From Ignavibacteria bacterium (GTDB taxonomy: Bacteria > Bacteroidota > Ignavibacteria > Kapaibacteriales > UBA2268): DNA of 50,168 nucleotides. The stretch lies in the NCBI GenBank assembly GCA_016844745.1, contig JAERMQ010000053.1, positions 1 to 50,168 on the forward strand, written 5' to 3'. A program made the position numbers and the translations under genes. Positions within the stretch are counted from its first letter, which is position 1. Each line of letters starts with the position of its first letter. Below the pieces are notes generated by a model. The model did not search any database and had not been told where the DNA came from. It saw nothing but the letters and a program-made list of their open reading frames with translations. Below, piece by piece: positions 25,961 to 34,298 of this stretch.

Positions 25961-26878
25961 ATGAAAAGAGACTTTTTATCTGTCAGGGATTTTACAAAAG
26001 AAGAGATTCTTGAAGCATTTGAATTGGCAAAAGATATGAAACTTGATAGATTCAAATACTCCGAAAGCCTGAAAGGGCAAACCTTAGCGCTAATATTCGA
26101 GAAACCGTCTCTACGTACCCGCACAAGTTTTGATGTCGGAATTCAGCAATTAGGAGGATTTTCACTTTACTTATCACCTAACGAGATAAGCCTCGGCAAG
26201 CGGGAATCAGTTTATGACGTTGCTAAAAATCTTGAACGCATGGTGCAGGGAATAATGATTCGCACATTCGGTCACGACATCGTTGAAGATATGGCAAAAT
26301 ACGCTTCTATTCCTATTATTAACGGCTTGACAGACTATTCACATCCTTGCCAGGCAATGGCTGATTTCATGACAATATCGGAAATTAAAGGGAAATTTGA
26401 AGGCTTGAAACTATGCTATTGCGGAGACGGAAATAATGTAGCTCATTCTCTGATGTTTGCAGGTGCGCGTTTAGGCGTTAATGTAACAATAGCGTGCCCA
26501 CAAGGCTACGAGCCGAATCCCGTAGCTCTTCAATTGGCAAGGGAAGATGCCCGTGCAACAGGCGCAAAAATTGAAGTTGAATACGACCCCTTCCATGCAG
26601 TTAAAGATGCCGATGTTGTTTATACAGACGTTTGGGCATCCATGGGACAGGAAGCCGAAACAGAAAAACGTAAACAAATATTTATACCCTATCAGGTAAA
26701 TCAAAAATTAATGGATAATGCCAAATCCGATGCGATATTTATGCACTGCCTGCCGGCGCATCGCGGGGATGAAGTTACCGGCGATGTTATTGATTCGCCT
26801 TATTCGGTAGTATTCCAGGAAGCAGAGAATCGTCTTCATGCCCAAAAAGCAGTTATGTACAAACTAATGAAGAAATAA
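25961..26878 (+). CDS. argF: Ornithine carbamoyltransferase family (ArgF type)
   Basis: Transfers a carbamoyl group from carbamoyl phosphate in arginine biosynthesis. The 305-aa length and motifs fit: carbamoyl-phosphate loop 'KPSLRTRTSF' (about 48-57), 'HPCQAMADF' (about 127-135), and the ornithine-side 'MHCLPAHRG' (about 260-268). The canonical STRTR is SLRTR here, as in several bacterial and thermophile enzymes and also in some N-acetyl- or N-succinyl-ornithine carbamoyltransferases, so the exact acceptor needs alignment. Good GGAAG ribosome site. No other arg gene adjacent. Confidence 0.87.
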   Translation: MKRDFLSVRDFTKEEILEAFELAKDMKLDRFKYSESLKGQTLALIFEKPSLRTRTSFDVGIQQLGGFSLYLSPNEISLGKRESVYDVAKNLERMVQGIMIRTFGHDIVEDMAKYASIPIINGLTDYSHPCQAMADFMTISEIKGKFEGLKLCYCGDGNNVAHSLMFAGARLGVNVTIACPQGYEPNPVALQLAREDARATGAKIEVEYDPFHAVKDADVVYTDVWASMGQEAETEKRKQIFIPYQVNQKLMDNAKSDAIFMHCLPAHRGDEVTGDVIDSPYSVVFQEAENRLHAQKAVMYKLMKK

Positions 26879-26949
26879 AATACAAATTTTTTTAAGTTAC
26901 TTTTTAAAATTATAAATTGAACACTTTACTAAAAAAAACAAAATTTAAA

Positions 26950-27048
26950 CAAGAAAAATCCCCCCTACCCCCCTTTTTCAAAGGGGGAATTGAAGAAAAT
27001 ATTTTCTTATCCCCCTTTGAAAAAGGGGGGCAGGGGGGATTTTTCTTG
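26950..27048. repeat. C/G-run hairpin overlapping the start of the DUF4159 gene
   Basis: Arms of about 38 bases, CAAGAAAAATCCCCCCTACC... and its complement ending ...GGGGGGATTTTTCTTG, with a single mismatch and a loop of about 23 bases. Same type as the inner hairpin of the composite elements, but here solitary. Its terminal CTTG includes the TTG that best serves as start codon of the next gene. Confidence 0.9.
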
Positions 27049-27723
27049 AATTTCAAAATAACATCCATAATTATAATTGTTTTGTTTTCCACTTTATTGA
27101 TACCTGAAGCTCAATCGCAAAAAATTAAAAGCGCCGTAAAATTAGCCCGCGTAAAATACTCCGGTGGTGGGGACTGGTACAATGACCCATCCGGTGATGT
27201 TAATCTTTTGAAATATGTTGCCAAATGCACTAATATCAATGTTGACCCTGTTTATGAATTTGTTGACCTCTCCTCAGATAATCTCTTCCTATATCCGCTG
27301 ATATTTATAACCGGTCACGGAAATATGAAATTCAGTGAGACGGAAATAAAGAAATTACGGGCTTATTTGCAGAATGGCGGCTTCCTATACATTGATGACG
27401 ACTACGGTTTGGATGAATTTGTTAAGCGGGAAATGAAAAGGGTATTCCCGGAACAGAATTTAATCGAATTGCCATATAATCATGGATTATATTCTGCCCA
27501 TTTCAAGTTCACAAGCGGAGTTCCGAAAGTTCATGAGCATGACAATAAACCTGCTAAGGGATATGGATTATTCCACGAAGGCAGGCTTTGCGTATATTAT
27601 ACCTACGAAAGCAATCCGAGCGATGGCTGGGCTGATGCCGAAGTTCATGGCGATACACCCGAACGGCGGGAGTTATCATTAAAATTTGGCGTGAATATTG
27701 TTGTATGGGCTTTAACGCATTAA
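27046..27723 (+). CDS. Exported DUF4159 protein
   Basis: A DUF4159 protein of 225 aa if started at TTG 27046, which opens a compact signal peptide (NFKITSIIIIVLFSTLLIPE, cut after AQS). The GGGGGGA of the hairpin lies 6-8 bases before it and may act as ribosome site. An alternative TTG at 26917 would add 43 residues translated from the hairpin (Pro/Gly/Lys-rich 'SPLPPFFKGG'), which I consider unlikely. Mature part: 'KLARVKYSGGGDWYNDPSGD', 'LIFITGHGNMKFSETEIKKL', 'LQNGGFLYIDDDYGLDEFVK', 'HGLYSAHFKFTSGVPKVHEH'. DUF4159 domains have a glutamine-amidotransferase-like fold and occur with MoxR/VWA gene clusters; none is adjacent here. Function unknown. Confidence 0.85.
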   Translation: MNFKITSIIIIVLFSTLLIPEAQSQKIKSAVKLARVKYSGGGDWYNDPSGDVNLLKYVAKCTNINVDPVYEFVDLSSDNLFLYPLIFITGHGNMKFSETEIKKLRAYLQNGGFLYIDDDYGLDEFVKREMKRVFPEQNLIELPYNHGLYSAHFKFTSGVPKVHEHDNKPAKGYGLFHEGRLCVYYTYESNPSDGWADAEVHGDTPERRELSLKFGVNIVVWALTH

Positions 27724-27727
27724 TTTG

Positions 27728-27804
27728 AAGGGAAAGGGAAAGGGGAAGGGAAAGGGAAAAGGGAAAGGGAAAGGGAAAGGGAAAGGGAAAGGGAAAGGAA
27801 AAAA
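27728..27804 (+). repeat. GGGAAA hexamer tandem array
   Basis: About a dozen imperfect units of GGGAAA (with GGGGAA and AAAAGGG variants) run from just after the DUF4159 stop to 29 bases before the first MNT gene. It is in the leader of the toxin-antitoxin operon, where copy-number change could alter expression. Confidence 0.95.
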
Positions 27805-27832
27805 ACTATAGTGTTATTAATATTTACTGAGC

Positions 27833-28156
27833 ATGAAAGATAAATTAATAGAAAAAATAATCGATGAGCTAAAAGCCGAATTGAAATCAAAGTATCCTGA
27901 TTTCAGGGGAATTTATTTGTTTGGTTCAAGGGCAAGAGGGGATTACGGTAATTATTCGGATTATGATTTGGTTGCTGTATTTGATAGAAAAATAGATTGC
28001 AAGTTCGACGATGAAATAACAAATTTGAGCGCTAAATATGACTTAAACTACGATACTTTTCTTGATATTCAGTCATATAATGTTAATGATATAATAAATC
28101 CAATAACACCATTCAGGTTAAATGTTAAAAATGAAGGAATCTATTTCGAATCTTGA
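27833..28156 (+). CDS. Minimal nucleotidyltransferase (MNT) antitoxin, module 1
   Basis: A 107-aa MNT-type nucleotidyltransferase, the antitoxin half of HEPN-MNT systems. The active-site motif is 'GSRARGDYGNYSDYDL' (Gly31-Ser32, Asp43 and Asp45 as metal ligands). In the characterised MntA-HepT pair the MNT protein adds AMP groups to the HEPN toxin and so silences it. The gene overlaps the HEPN gene by 26 bases. Its first 37 codons are nearly identical to those of module 2 with mostly silent differences; the remainder has diverged. Confidence 0.9.
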   Translation: MKDKLIEKIIDELKAELKSKYPDFRGIYLFGSRARGDYGNYSDYDLVAVFDRKIDCKFDDEITNLSAKYDLNYDTFLDIQSYNVNDIINPITPFRLNVKNEGIYFES

Positions 28157-28538
28157 TAAAGAAACCCTGATTAAATATAGAGTATCAAGGGCTAAAGAAA
28201 CGATAAAAGAAGCTCAGGTGGCAATAGATAATCGGCTGTTATTTAATGCCGAGAATAGAATTTATTATGCTATTTTTTATATTGTTTCGGCATTATCAAT
28301 AAAATTCGATTTTTCAACTTCAAAGCATAAACAGTTGATGGGTTGGTTTAATAAAAACATAGTTCATTCGGGTAAAGTACCGGTAAGATTAAATGAAATC
28401 TACAAAAACGCATTGAAATATAGGCAAAAAGGTGATTATGAAGATTATGTCCAATTTGAAATTAATGATGTCGAAAAGCATTATAAAGACATGCTTTACT
28501 TTGTCTCTGAAATTGAAAAATTAATTGAAAAGGAATAA
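28131..28538 (+). CDS. HEPN-domain toxin, module 1
   Basis: A 135-aa all-helical HEPN (PF05168) protein. Start at ATG 28131 (an ATG three codons earlier is possible), overlapping the MNT gene. Signature: 'AENRIYYAIFYIVSALSIKF', 'STSKHKQLMGWFNKNIVHSG', 'YRQKGDYEDYVQFE'. HEPN partners of MNT proteins are often RNases with an R-x4-6-H motif; an unambiguous one is not obvious here, so catalytic activity is inferred from the family, not seen. Followed 14 bases later by the second MNT gene. Confidence 0.88.
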   Translation: MKESISNLDKETLIKYRVSRAKETIKEAQVAIDNRLLFNAENRIYYAIFYIVSALSIKFDFSTSKHKQLMGWFNKNIVHSGKVPVRLNEIYKNALKYRQKGDYEDYVQFEINDVEKHYKDMLYFVSEIEKLIEKE

Positions 28539-28552
28539 ATTCCAGGATTAGT

Positions 28553-28876
28553 ATGAAAGATAAATTAAAAGAAAAAATTATCGACGAATTAAAAGCTGAA
28601 TTGAAATCAAAATATCCTGATTTCAGGGGAATCTATTTGTTTGGCTCACGGGCAAGAGGCGATTTTCAAAATGATTCGGATTACGATTTGGCTTTTATTT
28701 TCGACAGGGAGATTGATTGGCGATTTAAGAAAGTTATAAGTTCAATCATAGCGGGATATATGTTAAAATATAATATCGTTATTGATAATCCGATTTTGAG
28801 ATATATAGAATTATTATGCCCTAAAACTCCATTAATTGAAAATATTAAAAATGATGGAATTTTTTATGGAAATTGA
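28553..28876 (+). CDS. Minimal nucleotidyltransferase (MNT) antitoxin, module 2
   Basis: Also 107 aa, with the motif 'GSRARGDFQNDSDYDLAFIF' (Gly31-Ser32, Asp43, Asp45). Residues 1-37 match module 1 except for one or two substitutions, whereas residues 50-107 are dissimilar ('VISSIIAGYMLKYNIVIDNP'). The active site remains intact. Overlaps the second HEPN gene by 11 bases. Confidence 0.9.
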   Translation: MKDKLKEKIIDELKAELKSKYPDFRGIYLFGSRARGDFQNDSDYDLAFIFDREIDWRFKKVISSIIAGYMLKYNIVIDNPILRYIELLCPKTPLIENIKNDGIFYGN

Positions 28877-29261
28877 ACAAAAACTTGCTCTTATTGAACA
28901 TCGTATTAAGAAGTCAAAGGATACATCTGATGAAGCTATGCTTGCATTTACAAATACTCGCTTTGGTTTAGCACTTAACAGAGTATATTATTCAATTTTT
29001 TATATAATATCTGCCTTGTCTGTAAAATTTGACTTTTCAACTTCAAAGCATAAGCAATTAATGGGTTGGTTCGGACATAATTTCGTTAAAGATGGAATAG
29101 TAGAAAGAAAATTATTTGAGATTTATAAAAAAGCTTATGATAATCGTCAGGAAAGCGATTATGGAGATTTTGTCGTATATGAAGAGCAGGAAGTAAAAGA
29201 ACAGATTGATGACATGCTCATTTTTATTGCAGAAATTGAAAAATTATTTAAAAAAGCATAA
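28866..29261 (+). CDS. HEPN-domain toxin, module 2
   Basis: A 131-aa HEPN protein from ATG 28866 (starts at 28836 and 28851 are also in frame but lie deeper in the MNT gene). Signature 'LNRVYYSIFYIISALSVKFD', 'STSKHKQLMGWFGHNFVKDG', 'NRQESDYGDFVVYEEQEV'. The central segment around STSKHKQLMGWF is identical to module 1, with mostly silent base differences, while the ends differ. The four genes form one operon ending 15 bases before trpS. Confidence 0.88.
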   Translation: MEIEQKLALIEHRIKKSKDTSDEAMLAFTNTRFGLALNRVYYSIFYIISALSVKFDFSTSKHKQLMGWFGHNFVKDGIVERKLFEIYKKAYDNRQESDYGDFVVYEEQEVKEQIDDMLIFIAEIEKLFKKA

Positions 29262-29276
29262 ATAATATTGGTAAAT

Positions 29277-30287
29277 ATGACGGAAAACGAAAATATAAAA
29301 AAACCTGTAATACTAAGCGGAATAACGCCTACTGGAATATTGACAATAGGACATCTGGCAGGCGCATTGAAAAATTGGTCGCAAATGCAGAATGACTTTG
29401 ATTGCTACTACATGATAGCTGATTTGCATGCTATCACTGCCCGGCAGAAGCCAGCAGACCTTCGACTTCGCACACTCGATACTGCTGCAATGTTTATCGC
29501 ATGTGGCATCGATCCCGAACGCTCTGTGCTATTCATTCAATCTCATGTGCCGGAGCATACTCAATTAACATGGGTATTATCATGTTTAACAGGGATGGGT
29601 GAGTGCAGCCGTATGACACAATTCAAGGATAAATCTCAAAAGTCTGAAGAAAGCGTCAACGTTGGATTGTTCTCCTATCCTGTATTGATGGCATCCGATA
29701 TTCTTTTGTATCAGGCAGATGCAGTTCCCGTTGGCGAAGACCAGAAGCAGCATCTGGAGCTTTCCCGCGATTTAGCCAATCGATTCAATAATCTTTATTC
29801 ACCTACCTTTAAAGTTCCTGAGCCTTATATCCCGAAAATCGGCGCCCGCATAATGAGTCTGCAGGACCCATCGAAGAAAATGTCCAAATCCGACGACAAT
29901 CAAAGTTCTGTGATTTATCTGACCGATACCGACGAAGTTATTAAAAATAAAATCAAACGGGCTGTAACCGATTCCGGTTCGGACATCAAAGCTAATCCGG
30001 AAAAGCAGGGAATTTATAATCTTATTACATTATACCATCTATCAACCGGTAAATCCTTTGAAGAAATTGAAATTGAATTTGAGGGCAAAGGATATGGTGA
30101 ATTCAAGGCTGCCGTTGGAAATGCTGTTGCCGGTTTCATTCGTCCATTGCGCGAAAAGTATGAACAATTAAGGCATGATGATAAACTCCTGAAGGAAATA
30201 TTAATGACCGGAGCCGAAAAAGCCGGACGGACAGCAGCAAAGACACTGTCAAAGGTATATAAAAAAACAGGCTTTCTGAGTTTTTGA
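29277..30287 (+). CDS. trpS: Tryptophanyl-tRNA synthetase
   Basis: Charges tRNA-Trp. The 336-aa class I synthetase carries the HIGH-type motif in 'SGITPTGILTIGHLAGALKN' (about 17-36) and the KMSKS motif in 'SKKMSKSDDN' (about 199-208). Other expected blocks: 'YPVLMASDILLYQADAVPVG', 'QHLELSRDLANRFN'. Start at ATG 29277 rather than the TTG nine bases upstream. It directly follows the HEPN-MNT operon, 15 bases after its last stop; co-transcription is likely, an odd arrangement for an essential gene. Confidence 0.96.
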   Translation: MTENENIKKPVILSGITPTGILTIGHLAGALKNWSQMQNDFDCYYMIADLHAITARQKPADLRLRTLDTAAMFIACGIDPERSVLFIQSHVPEHTQLTWVLSCLTGMGECSRMTQFKDKSQKSEESVNVGLFSYPVLMASDILLYQADAVPVGEDQKQHLELSRDLANRFNNLYSPTFKVPEPYIPKIGARIMSLQDPSKKMSKSDDNQSSVIYLTDTDEVIKNKIKRAVTDSGSDIKANPEKQGIYNLITLYHLSTGKSFEEIEIEFEGKGYGEFKAAVGNAVAGFIRPLREKYEQLRHDDKLLKEILMTGAEKAGRTAAKTLSKVYKKTGFLSF

Positions 30288-30358
30288 TTTTTTCCGGATT
30301 CTTCGGGAACATAAAAAATACAAATTGAAATAACGATGTCAGGAGTTTAAGTAATAAC

Positions 30359-31837
30359 ATGCAAGTCAAGGATAATCAGAAAAATAATTCTTTCAATTTC
30401 TCAAATCCGCGTGCAGTGGCTGTCGGATTTATAGTATTGATTATAGCCGGGTGGATATTGGAAGGTCTTTTACATACATTTATTTTTAATAATAATACCT
30501 TAATTTTTAATTTATTCCAACTTGATAGTCATGAATTTTGGATGAGAATCTCAATCATTATACTATTGTCTTTCTTTCTCATTTATACTTATAAGATTAA
30601 TATAAAATTAAAAAAAACCGAATTATCCAAATTCATAAAGGAAGAAGAATTCACCCTCCTGACGAATAGTACCAGCGATGTAATTTGGACAACCGATTTA
30701 GATGGTAATTTCAAATATGTAAATTCTTCTGTTATGAAACTCCGCGGCTATACACCACAGGAAATATTGCATCAAAACCTTTTCGATACATTTACAATAA
30801 ATTCGATAAAAAATGTTGACCGTATCCTTCTATCGGCGAATTTTAATAATAATTCGAAAGAATACATTCCTATCGGTATATTCGAACTTGAACAATTCTG
30901 TAAAGATAATACTTGCGTATGGACGGAAACATCAATAAATATGATTCATTCGAATGATGGTAAGCCTATTGGGATAATGGGTATATCCAGGAATATTACC
31001 GAAAGAAAAAAAGATGAAGAGAAAATACAAAAACTATTGGAAGAGATAATGGTTTCGAGGGATTTATTGGAGGAAGAAACCAGAAAAGTAAATGATTTAA
31101 ATGAAATATTAACAGAGAAAAATGATAAATTGAAGGAACTGAATTCAACTAAGGACAAATTTTTTTCAATTATTGCCCATGACTTGCGTAATCCGATTGG
31201 AAGTTTCAGAAGCATGACTAAAGCGCTGGCTGACAATTTCACGGAATTTACGGAAGAGGAGCGTTTAACATTTCTATCCTCAATGAAAACTGCGTCAGAA
31301 CTTATTTACGACTTGTTGGAAAACCTGCTGGTATGGGCGCAATCACAAAAAGGTACACTGAATTTTTTCCCTATTATTCTTGATTTAAATGAAATAATAA
31401 ATAATAAATTACTTCTTTTCAGGCAAAGCTCTCAAATAAAATTTATACAAATAGAAAGCAATATCGGTAACGGTAAGATTGTAAAAGCTGATTCCAATAT
31501 GCTGAATACAATTTTGCGAAATATAATTAACAACGCTATTAAATTTACTCCTGAAGGTGGAAAAATCAGTATTTCGGCTTACCCTGATTCCGGAGACTTT
31601 ATTACAGTTTCTATTAAGGATACCGGCGTGGGTATAGCCGACAAATATATAGATAAAATTTTCAGGATAGATTCTAATGTATCAACCGAGGGGACTAATA
31701 GGGAAAAAGGCACCGGATTGGGATTAATCATTTGCAAGGAATTTATAGAAAAGCACGGGGGAAGAATCTGGTTAGAGAGCCTGCAAAATATAGGTACAAC
31801 AGTTTTCTTTACATTGCCAAGAGCAAAATTTGATTAA
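30359..31837 (+). CDS. Membrane-bound PAS sensor histidine kinase
   Basis: A 492-aa two-component sensor. Two membrane helices at about 19-37 ('AVAVGFIVLIIAGWILEGLL') and 60-78; a PAS domain with its C-cap from about 92-220 ('TSDVIWTTDLDGNFKYVNSS' ... 'IMGISRNITERKKDEEKIQK'); a coiled coil; a HisKA domain with phospho-acceptor His274 in 'FSIIAHDLRNPIGS'; and an HATPase domain with N box 'NIINNAIKFTPEGG', G1 'DTGVGIAD' and G2 'GTGLGL'. No response regulator is adjacent, so it is an orphan kinase. The last eight bases overlap an unlikely upstream extension of the next frame. Confidence 0.93.
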   Translation: MQVKDNQKNNSFNFSNPRAVAVGFIVLIIAGWILEGLLHTFIFNNNTLIFNLFQLDSHEFWMRISIIILLSFFLIYTYKINIKLKKTELSKFIKEEEFTLLTNSTSDVIWTTDLDGNFKYVNSSVMKLRGYTPQEILHQNLFDTFTINSIKNVDRILLSANFNNNSKEYIPIGIFELEQFCKDNTCVWTETSINMIHSNDGKPIGIMGISRNITERKKDEEKIQKLLEEIMVSRDLLEEETRKVNDLNEILTEKNDKLKELNSTKDKFFSIIAHDLRNPIGSFRSMTKALADNFTEFTEEERLTFLSSMKTASELIYDLLENLLVWAQSQKGTLNFFPIILDLNEIINNKLLLFRQSSQIKFIQIESNIGNGKIVKADSNMLNTILRNIINNAIKFTPEGGKISISAYPDSGDFITVSIKDTGVGIADKYIDKIFRIDSNVSTEGTNREKGTGLGLIICKEFIEKHGGRIWLESLQNIGTTVFFTLPRAKFD

Positions 31838-31914
31838 ATTATTTTTAAATTTACGACAATTTAATTATTATAAAAAAATGCTCAATATTTTGATGAAAAT
31901 GTTATTTATGCAAG

Positions 31915-31955
31915 TGCAGGAATCCCCTGAACCGATACAGCAGGGGATTCCTGCA
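31915..31955. repeat. GGAATCCCC-type palindrome
   Basis: TGCAGGAATCCCCTG and its exact complement separated by 11 bases. It resembles, but is not the same as, the GTCATTC hairpins. It lies 30 bases before the next hairpin. Confidence 0.9.
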
Positions 31956-31985
31956 TTCGATACTGTGTTAAAAATATTAAAAATT

Positions 31986-32069
31986 GAAGAATGTCATTCT
32001 GAACGAAGTGAAGAATCCAGAAACCGCATTGGGACTGGATTCTTCACTTCGTTCAGAATGACATTCTTC
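31986..32069. repeat. Perfect 35-bp-stem hairpin, GTCATTC family
   Basis: Arms 31986-32020 and 32035-32069 (GAAGAATGTCATTCTGAACG ... GAATCCAG) are fully complementary; the loop is 14 bases. Arm sequence is identical to that at 32978-33061. The element lies immediately before the beta-barrel gene that starts at 32100. Confidence 0.95.
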
Positions 32070-32099
32070 CTGACTTTTCACACATACTCATTCCCAGGT

Positions 32100-32912
32100 A
32101 TGGTAAAATATATTATTTTTGAAACTAACGCGACTTTTTTTAAAACCCATTTTAGGATTGTTTTGTTTCTCTTTCTTTTCATATTTGTATCCAATACACG
32201 TATTTCCGCACAGGGATTCGATTGGCAATATTCTGCCCGAATGCCTGCGCCATCGCCAATCCTGTTTGCCGGTGTAAAAGCATCTATTGGTTATACTTAC
32301 AATAACGGCTCTTTTAATTTTGCTGAAGATGTTATTTGCACAAATTTCAATAATGGCGATGGCTCCTCGTGGAATGTCGGAATAGCAGCCGAATACTGGC
32401 ATTCCGGTAATTATGCTTTTTTTGCCGGATTATCGTATGCAAGAACCAATTCAAGTTTTAAAAATGCCGAATCTTATCCTACCTTAACTAATCAGTTATT
32501 ACTTGAATATAATTTTAACCTGCAGCAGCAATTGCTCGATTTGGAGTTTGGTATAAAGAGAAGAATATTAGAAACACACTTTTCAACGATATTCTCGTTA
32601 AGCACCCAATACTCATTTACGATATCTCCTGTATATACCCAGAATATATTATCACCCCCTGAGATTCATTTTTCAACCGGTAATCCTTATAAACGAAATA
32701 TGCAATCGAGTAAGACTCCTCCTATAAGACAAGTAAATTTGATACCTCAGATTAAATTAGGATATGATTTTCAGGTTGGTTTGGGAACTTACTCCTCAAT
32801 ATGGATTGGCGCAGGTTTGCCGATTCTCAGCGTTACATCGGAAGGTGATTGGCATCGTTGGTATTTTTCGGCAGGACTTTGTATTTATAAGGGAGTTTTT
32901 TCTAAATATTAA
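32100..32912 (+). CDS. Outer-membrane beta-barrel protein
   Basis: A 270-aa exported protein. The long upstream open frame back to 31830 is translated repeat, so I take ATG 32100, which precedes a signal region 'HFRIVLFLFLFIFVSNTRIS' cut near AQG. The signal core lies about 18 residues in, longer than usual, so a later non-ATG start cannot be excluded. The mature part has barrel-like strands ('FAGVKASIGYTYNNGSFNF', 'WNVGIAAEYWHSGNYAFFAG', 'LIPQIKLGYDFQVGLG', 'WYFSAGLCIYKGVF'). No known family recognised; flanked on both sides by identical hairpin repeats. Confidence 0.75.
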   Translation: MVKYIIFETNATFFKTHFRIVLFLFLFIFVSNTRISAQGFDWQYSARMPAPSPILFAGVKASIGYTYNNGSFNFAEDVICTNFNNGDGSSWNVGIAAEYWHSGNYAFFAGLSYARTNSSFKNAESYPTLTNQLLLEYNFNLQQQLLDLEFGIKRRILETHFSTIFSLSTQYSFTISPVYTQNILSPPEIHFSTGNPYKRNMQSSKTPPIRQVNLIPQIKLGYDFQVGLGTYSSIWIGAGLPILSVTSEGDWHRWYFSAGLCIYKGVFSKY

Positions 32913-32977
32913 TATTGCCTTTTGTTTTTTTAATTATAGTAAGTTCTAATAATGTCATTTCTGCTAATTAGATATGA

Positions 32978-33061
32978 GAAGAATGTCATTCTGAACGAAG
33001 TGAAGAATCCAGTCCCAATGTATTTTCTGGATTCTTCACTTCGTTCAGAATGACATTCTTC
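32978..33061. repeat. Perfect 35-bp-stem hairpin, GTCATTC family
   Basis: Arms 32978-33012 and 33027-33061, same arm sequence as 31986-32069, different 14-base loop. Fragments outside (ATGTCATTTCTG at 32952 and CAGGAATGACAT at 33087) suggest that it sits inside an older, degraded copy of the same kind of element. Confidence 0.95.
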
Positions 33062-33128
33062 ATGACTTCACAAAAAGCTTCATTCGCAGGAATGACATAA
33101 AAATTTGTTAATCTTTACTTAATTTTTT

Positions 33129-34298
33129 ATGCATATAATCCAAATCAAAAAATCAGCGGAAAAGCGCATCCGTTCGGGGCATCAATGGATTTTTTCCAAT
33201 GAATTGAATACTCTTCCTCAACTTCCGGCAGGTTCTCTCGTTCGCGTTCATACATCGACAGGCAAGGATTTAGGTATTGCTTTTTATAATAGGAACAGCC
33301 TGATATCGCTGCGCCTTTTAAATTATTTCGAGGATATCGACAACAATTTTTTCCTGTATCGAATAAAAAAAGCTAATGAATTCAGGAAACAAATTCTTCC
33401 AAATGAAAATAGCTACCGTTTGATTTATGGCGAGTCCGACGGATTACCCGGATTGATTGCGGATAAATATGAAAATTACTTGTCACTGCAATTTTTAGCC
33501 GCTGGAATGGATAATTTAAAGGAGCAGGTTGTTTCCGTAATTTGTGAATTATTCCCCAACTTCGAAGGAATCATTGAAAAGAATTTTTCCCAGCATCGCT
33601 TGTACGAAGGATTGGAGCAGAATCAAGCAATTTTGTTCGGAAATATTCCCGGACTGATTCAAATTAAAGAAAATGGAATAAAATATAATATTTCACTTAC
33701 CGAAGGGCAAAAGACGGGATACTTCTTCGACCAGAGGGATAATCGACTATTATTAAAGAAAATATCAAATGGTAAAAATGTTCTGGATTGTTTCACATAT
33801 CAGGGCAGTTTCGCTTTAAATGCAATTGCCGGCGGGGCTGCGTCTGCTTTAGGTATCGATTCCTCACAAACAGCATTAGATTTCGCTGAAAGTAATTCAG
33901 CTTTAAATAATTATCAAAATCTGAAATTCATTCGTTCTGATGTGGTTGAAGAACTTGAAAGGCAGTCGAGACTCGGCGCTAAATGGGATATAATAAATTT
34001 AGACCCGCCGGCTTATTCTAAAAATAAAAAATCCGTACCTGTTGCACTTAAAGGATACGGCAAACTTGCCCGTCTGGCTCTGCGGCTTATTGTAGATGAA
34101 GGATATCTGTGCTTTTCAAGTTGCTCACAGCATGTTTCGGAACAGGAATTGTTAAATGTAATATCAAATGAAGCCTCAAAACTAAGTATAAATCTATCTA
34201 TGCTATATCGCGGCGGGCAGGCGGCTGACCATCCTGTACTGCTCTCGATGCCGGAAACCTCATATTTAAAATTCTTTGTTTTTCGCGTGGTAAGATGA
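33129..34298 (+). CDS. rlmI: RlmI-like 23S rRNA (cytosine-C5)-methyltransferase
   Basis: A 389-aa PUA plus EEHEE-linker plus Rossmann methyltransferase. N-terminal PUA: 'KSAEKRIRSGHQWIFSNE'. SAM motif I 'NVLDCFTYQGSFALNAIAGG', catalytic-side 'NLDPPAYSKNKKSV' (about 290-303) and 'LCFSSCSQHVS' with the expected cysteine (about 327-331). E. coli RlmI methylates C1962 of 23S rRNA. Overlaps the next gene by four bases, forming an RNA-modification operon. Confidence 0.92.
   Translation: MHIIQIKKSAEKRIRSGHQWIFSNELNTLPQLPAGSLVRVHTSTGKDLGIAFYNRNSLISLRLLNYFEDIDNNFFLYRIKKANEFRKQILPNENSYRLIYGESDGLPGLIADKYENYLSLQFLAAGMDNLKEQVVSVICELFPNFEGIIEKNFSQHRLYEGLEQNQAILFGNIPGLIQIKENGIKYNISLTEGQKTGYFFDQRDNRLLLKKISNGKNVLDCFTYQGSFALNAIAGGAASALGIDSSQTALDFAESNSALNNYQNLKFIRSDVVEELERQSRLGAKWDIINLDPPAYSKNKKSVPVALKGYGKLARLALRLIVDEGYLCFSSCSQHVSEQELLNVISNEASKLSINLSMLYRGGQAADHPVLLSMPETSYLKFFVFRVVR

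Noticed and set aside
31830..32099. N-terminal 90-residue extension of the beta-barrel protein
   Set aside because: It is translated from two palindromic repeats (SERSEESRN-type peptide) and precedes the signal peptide, so it is not likely to be protein.
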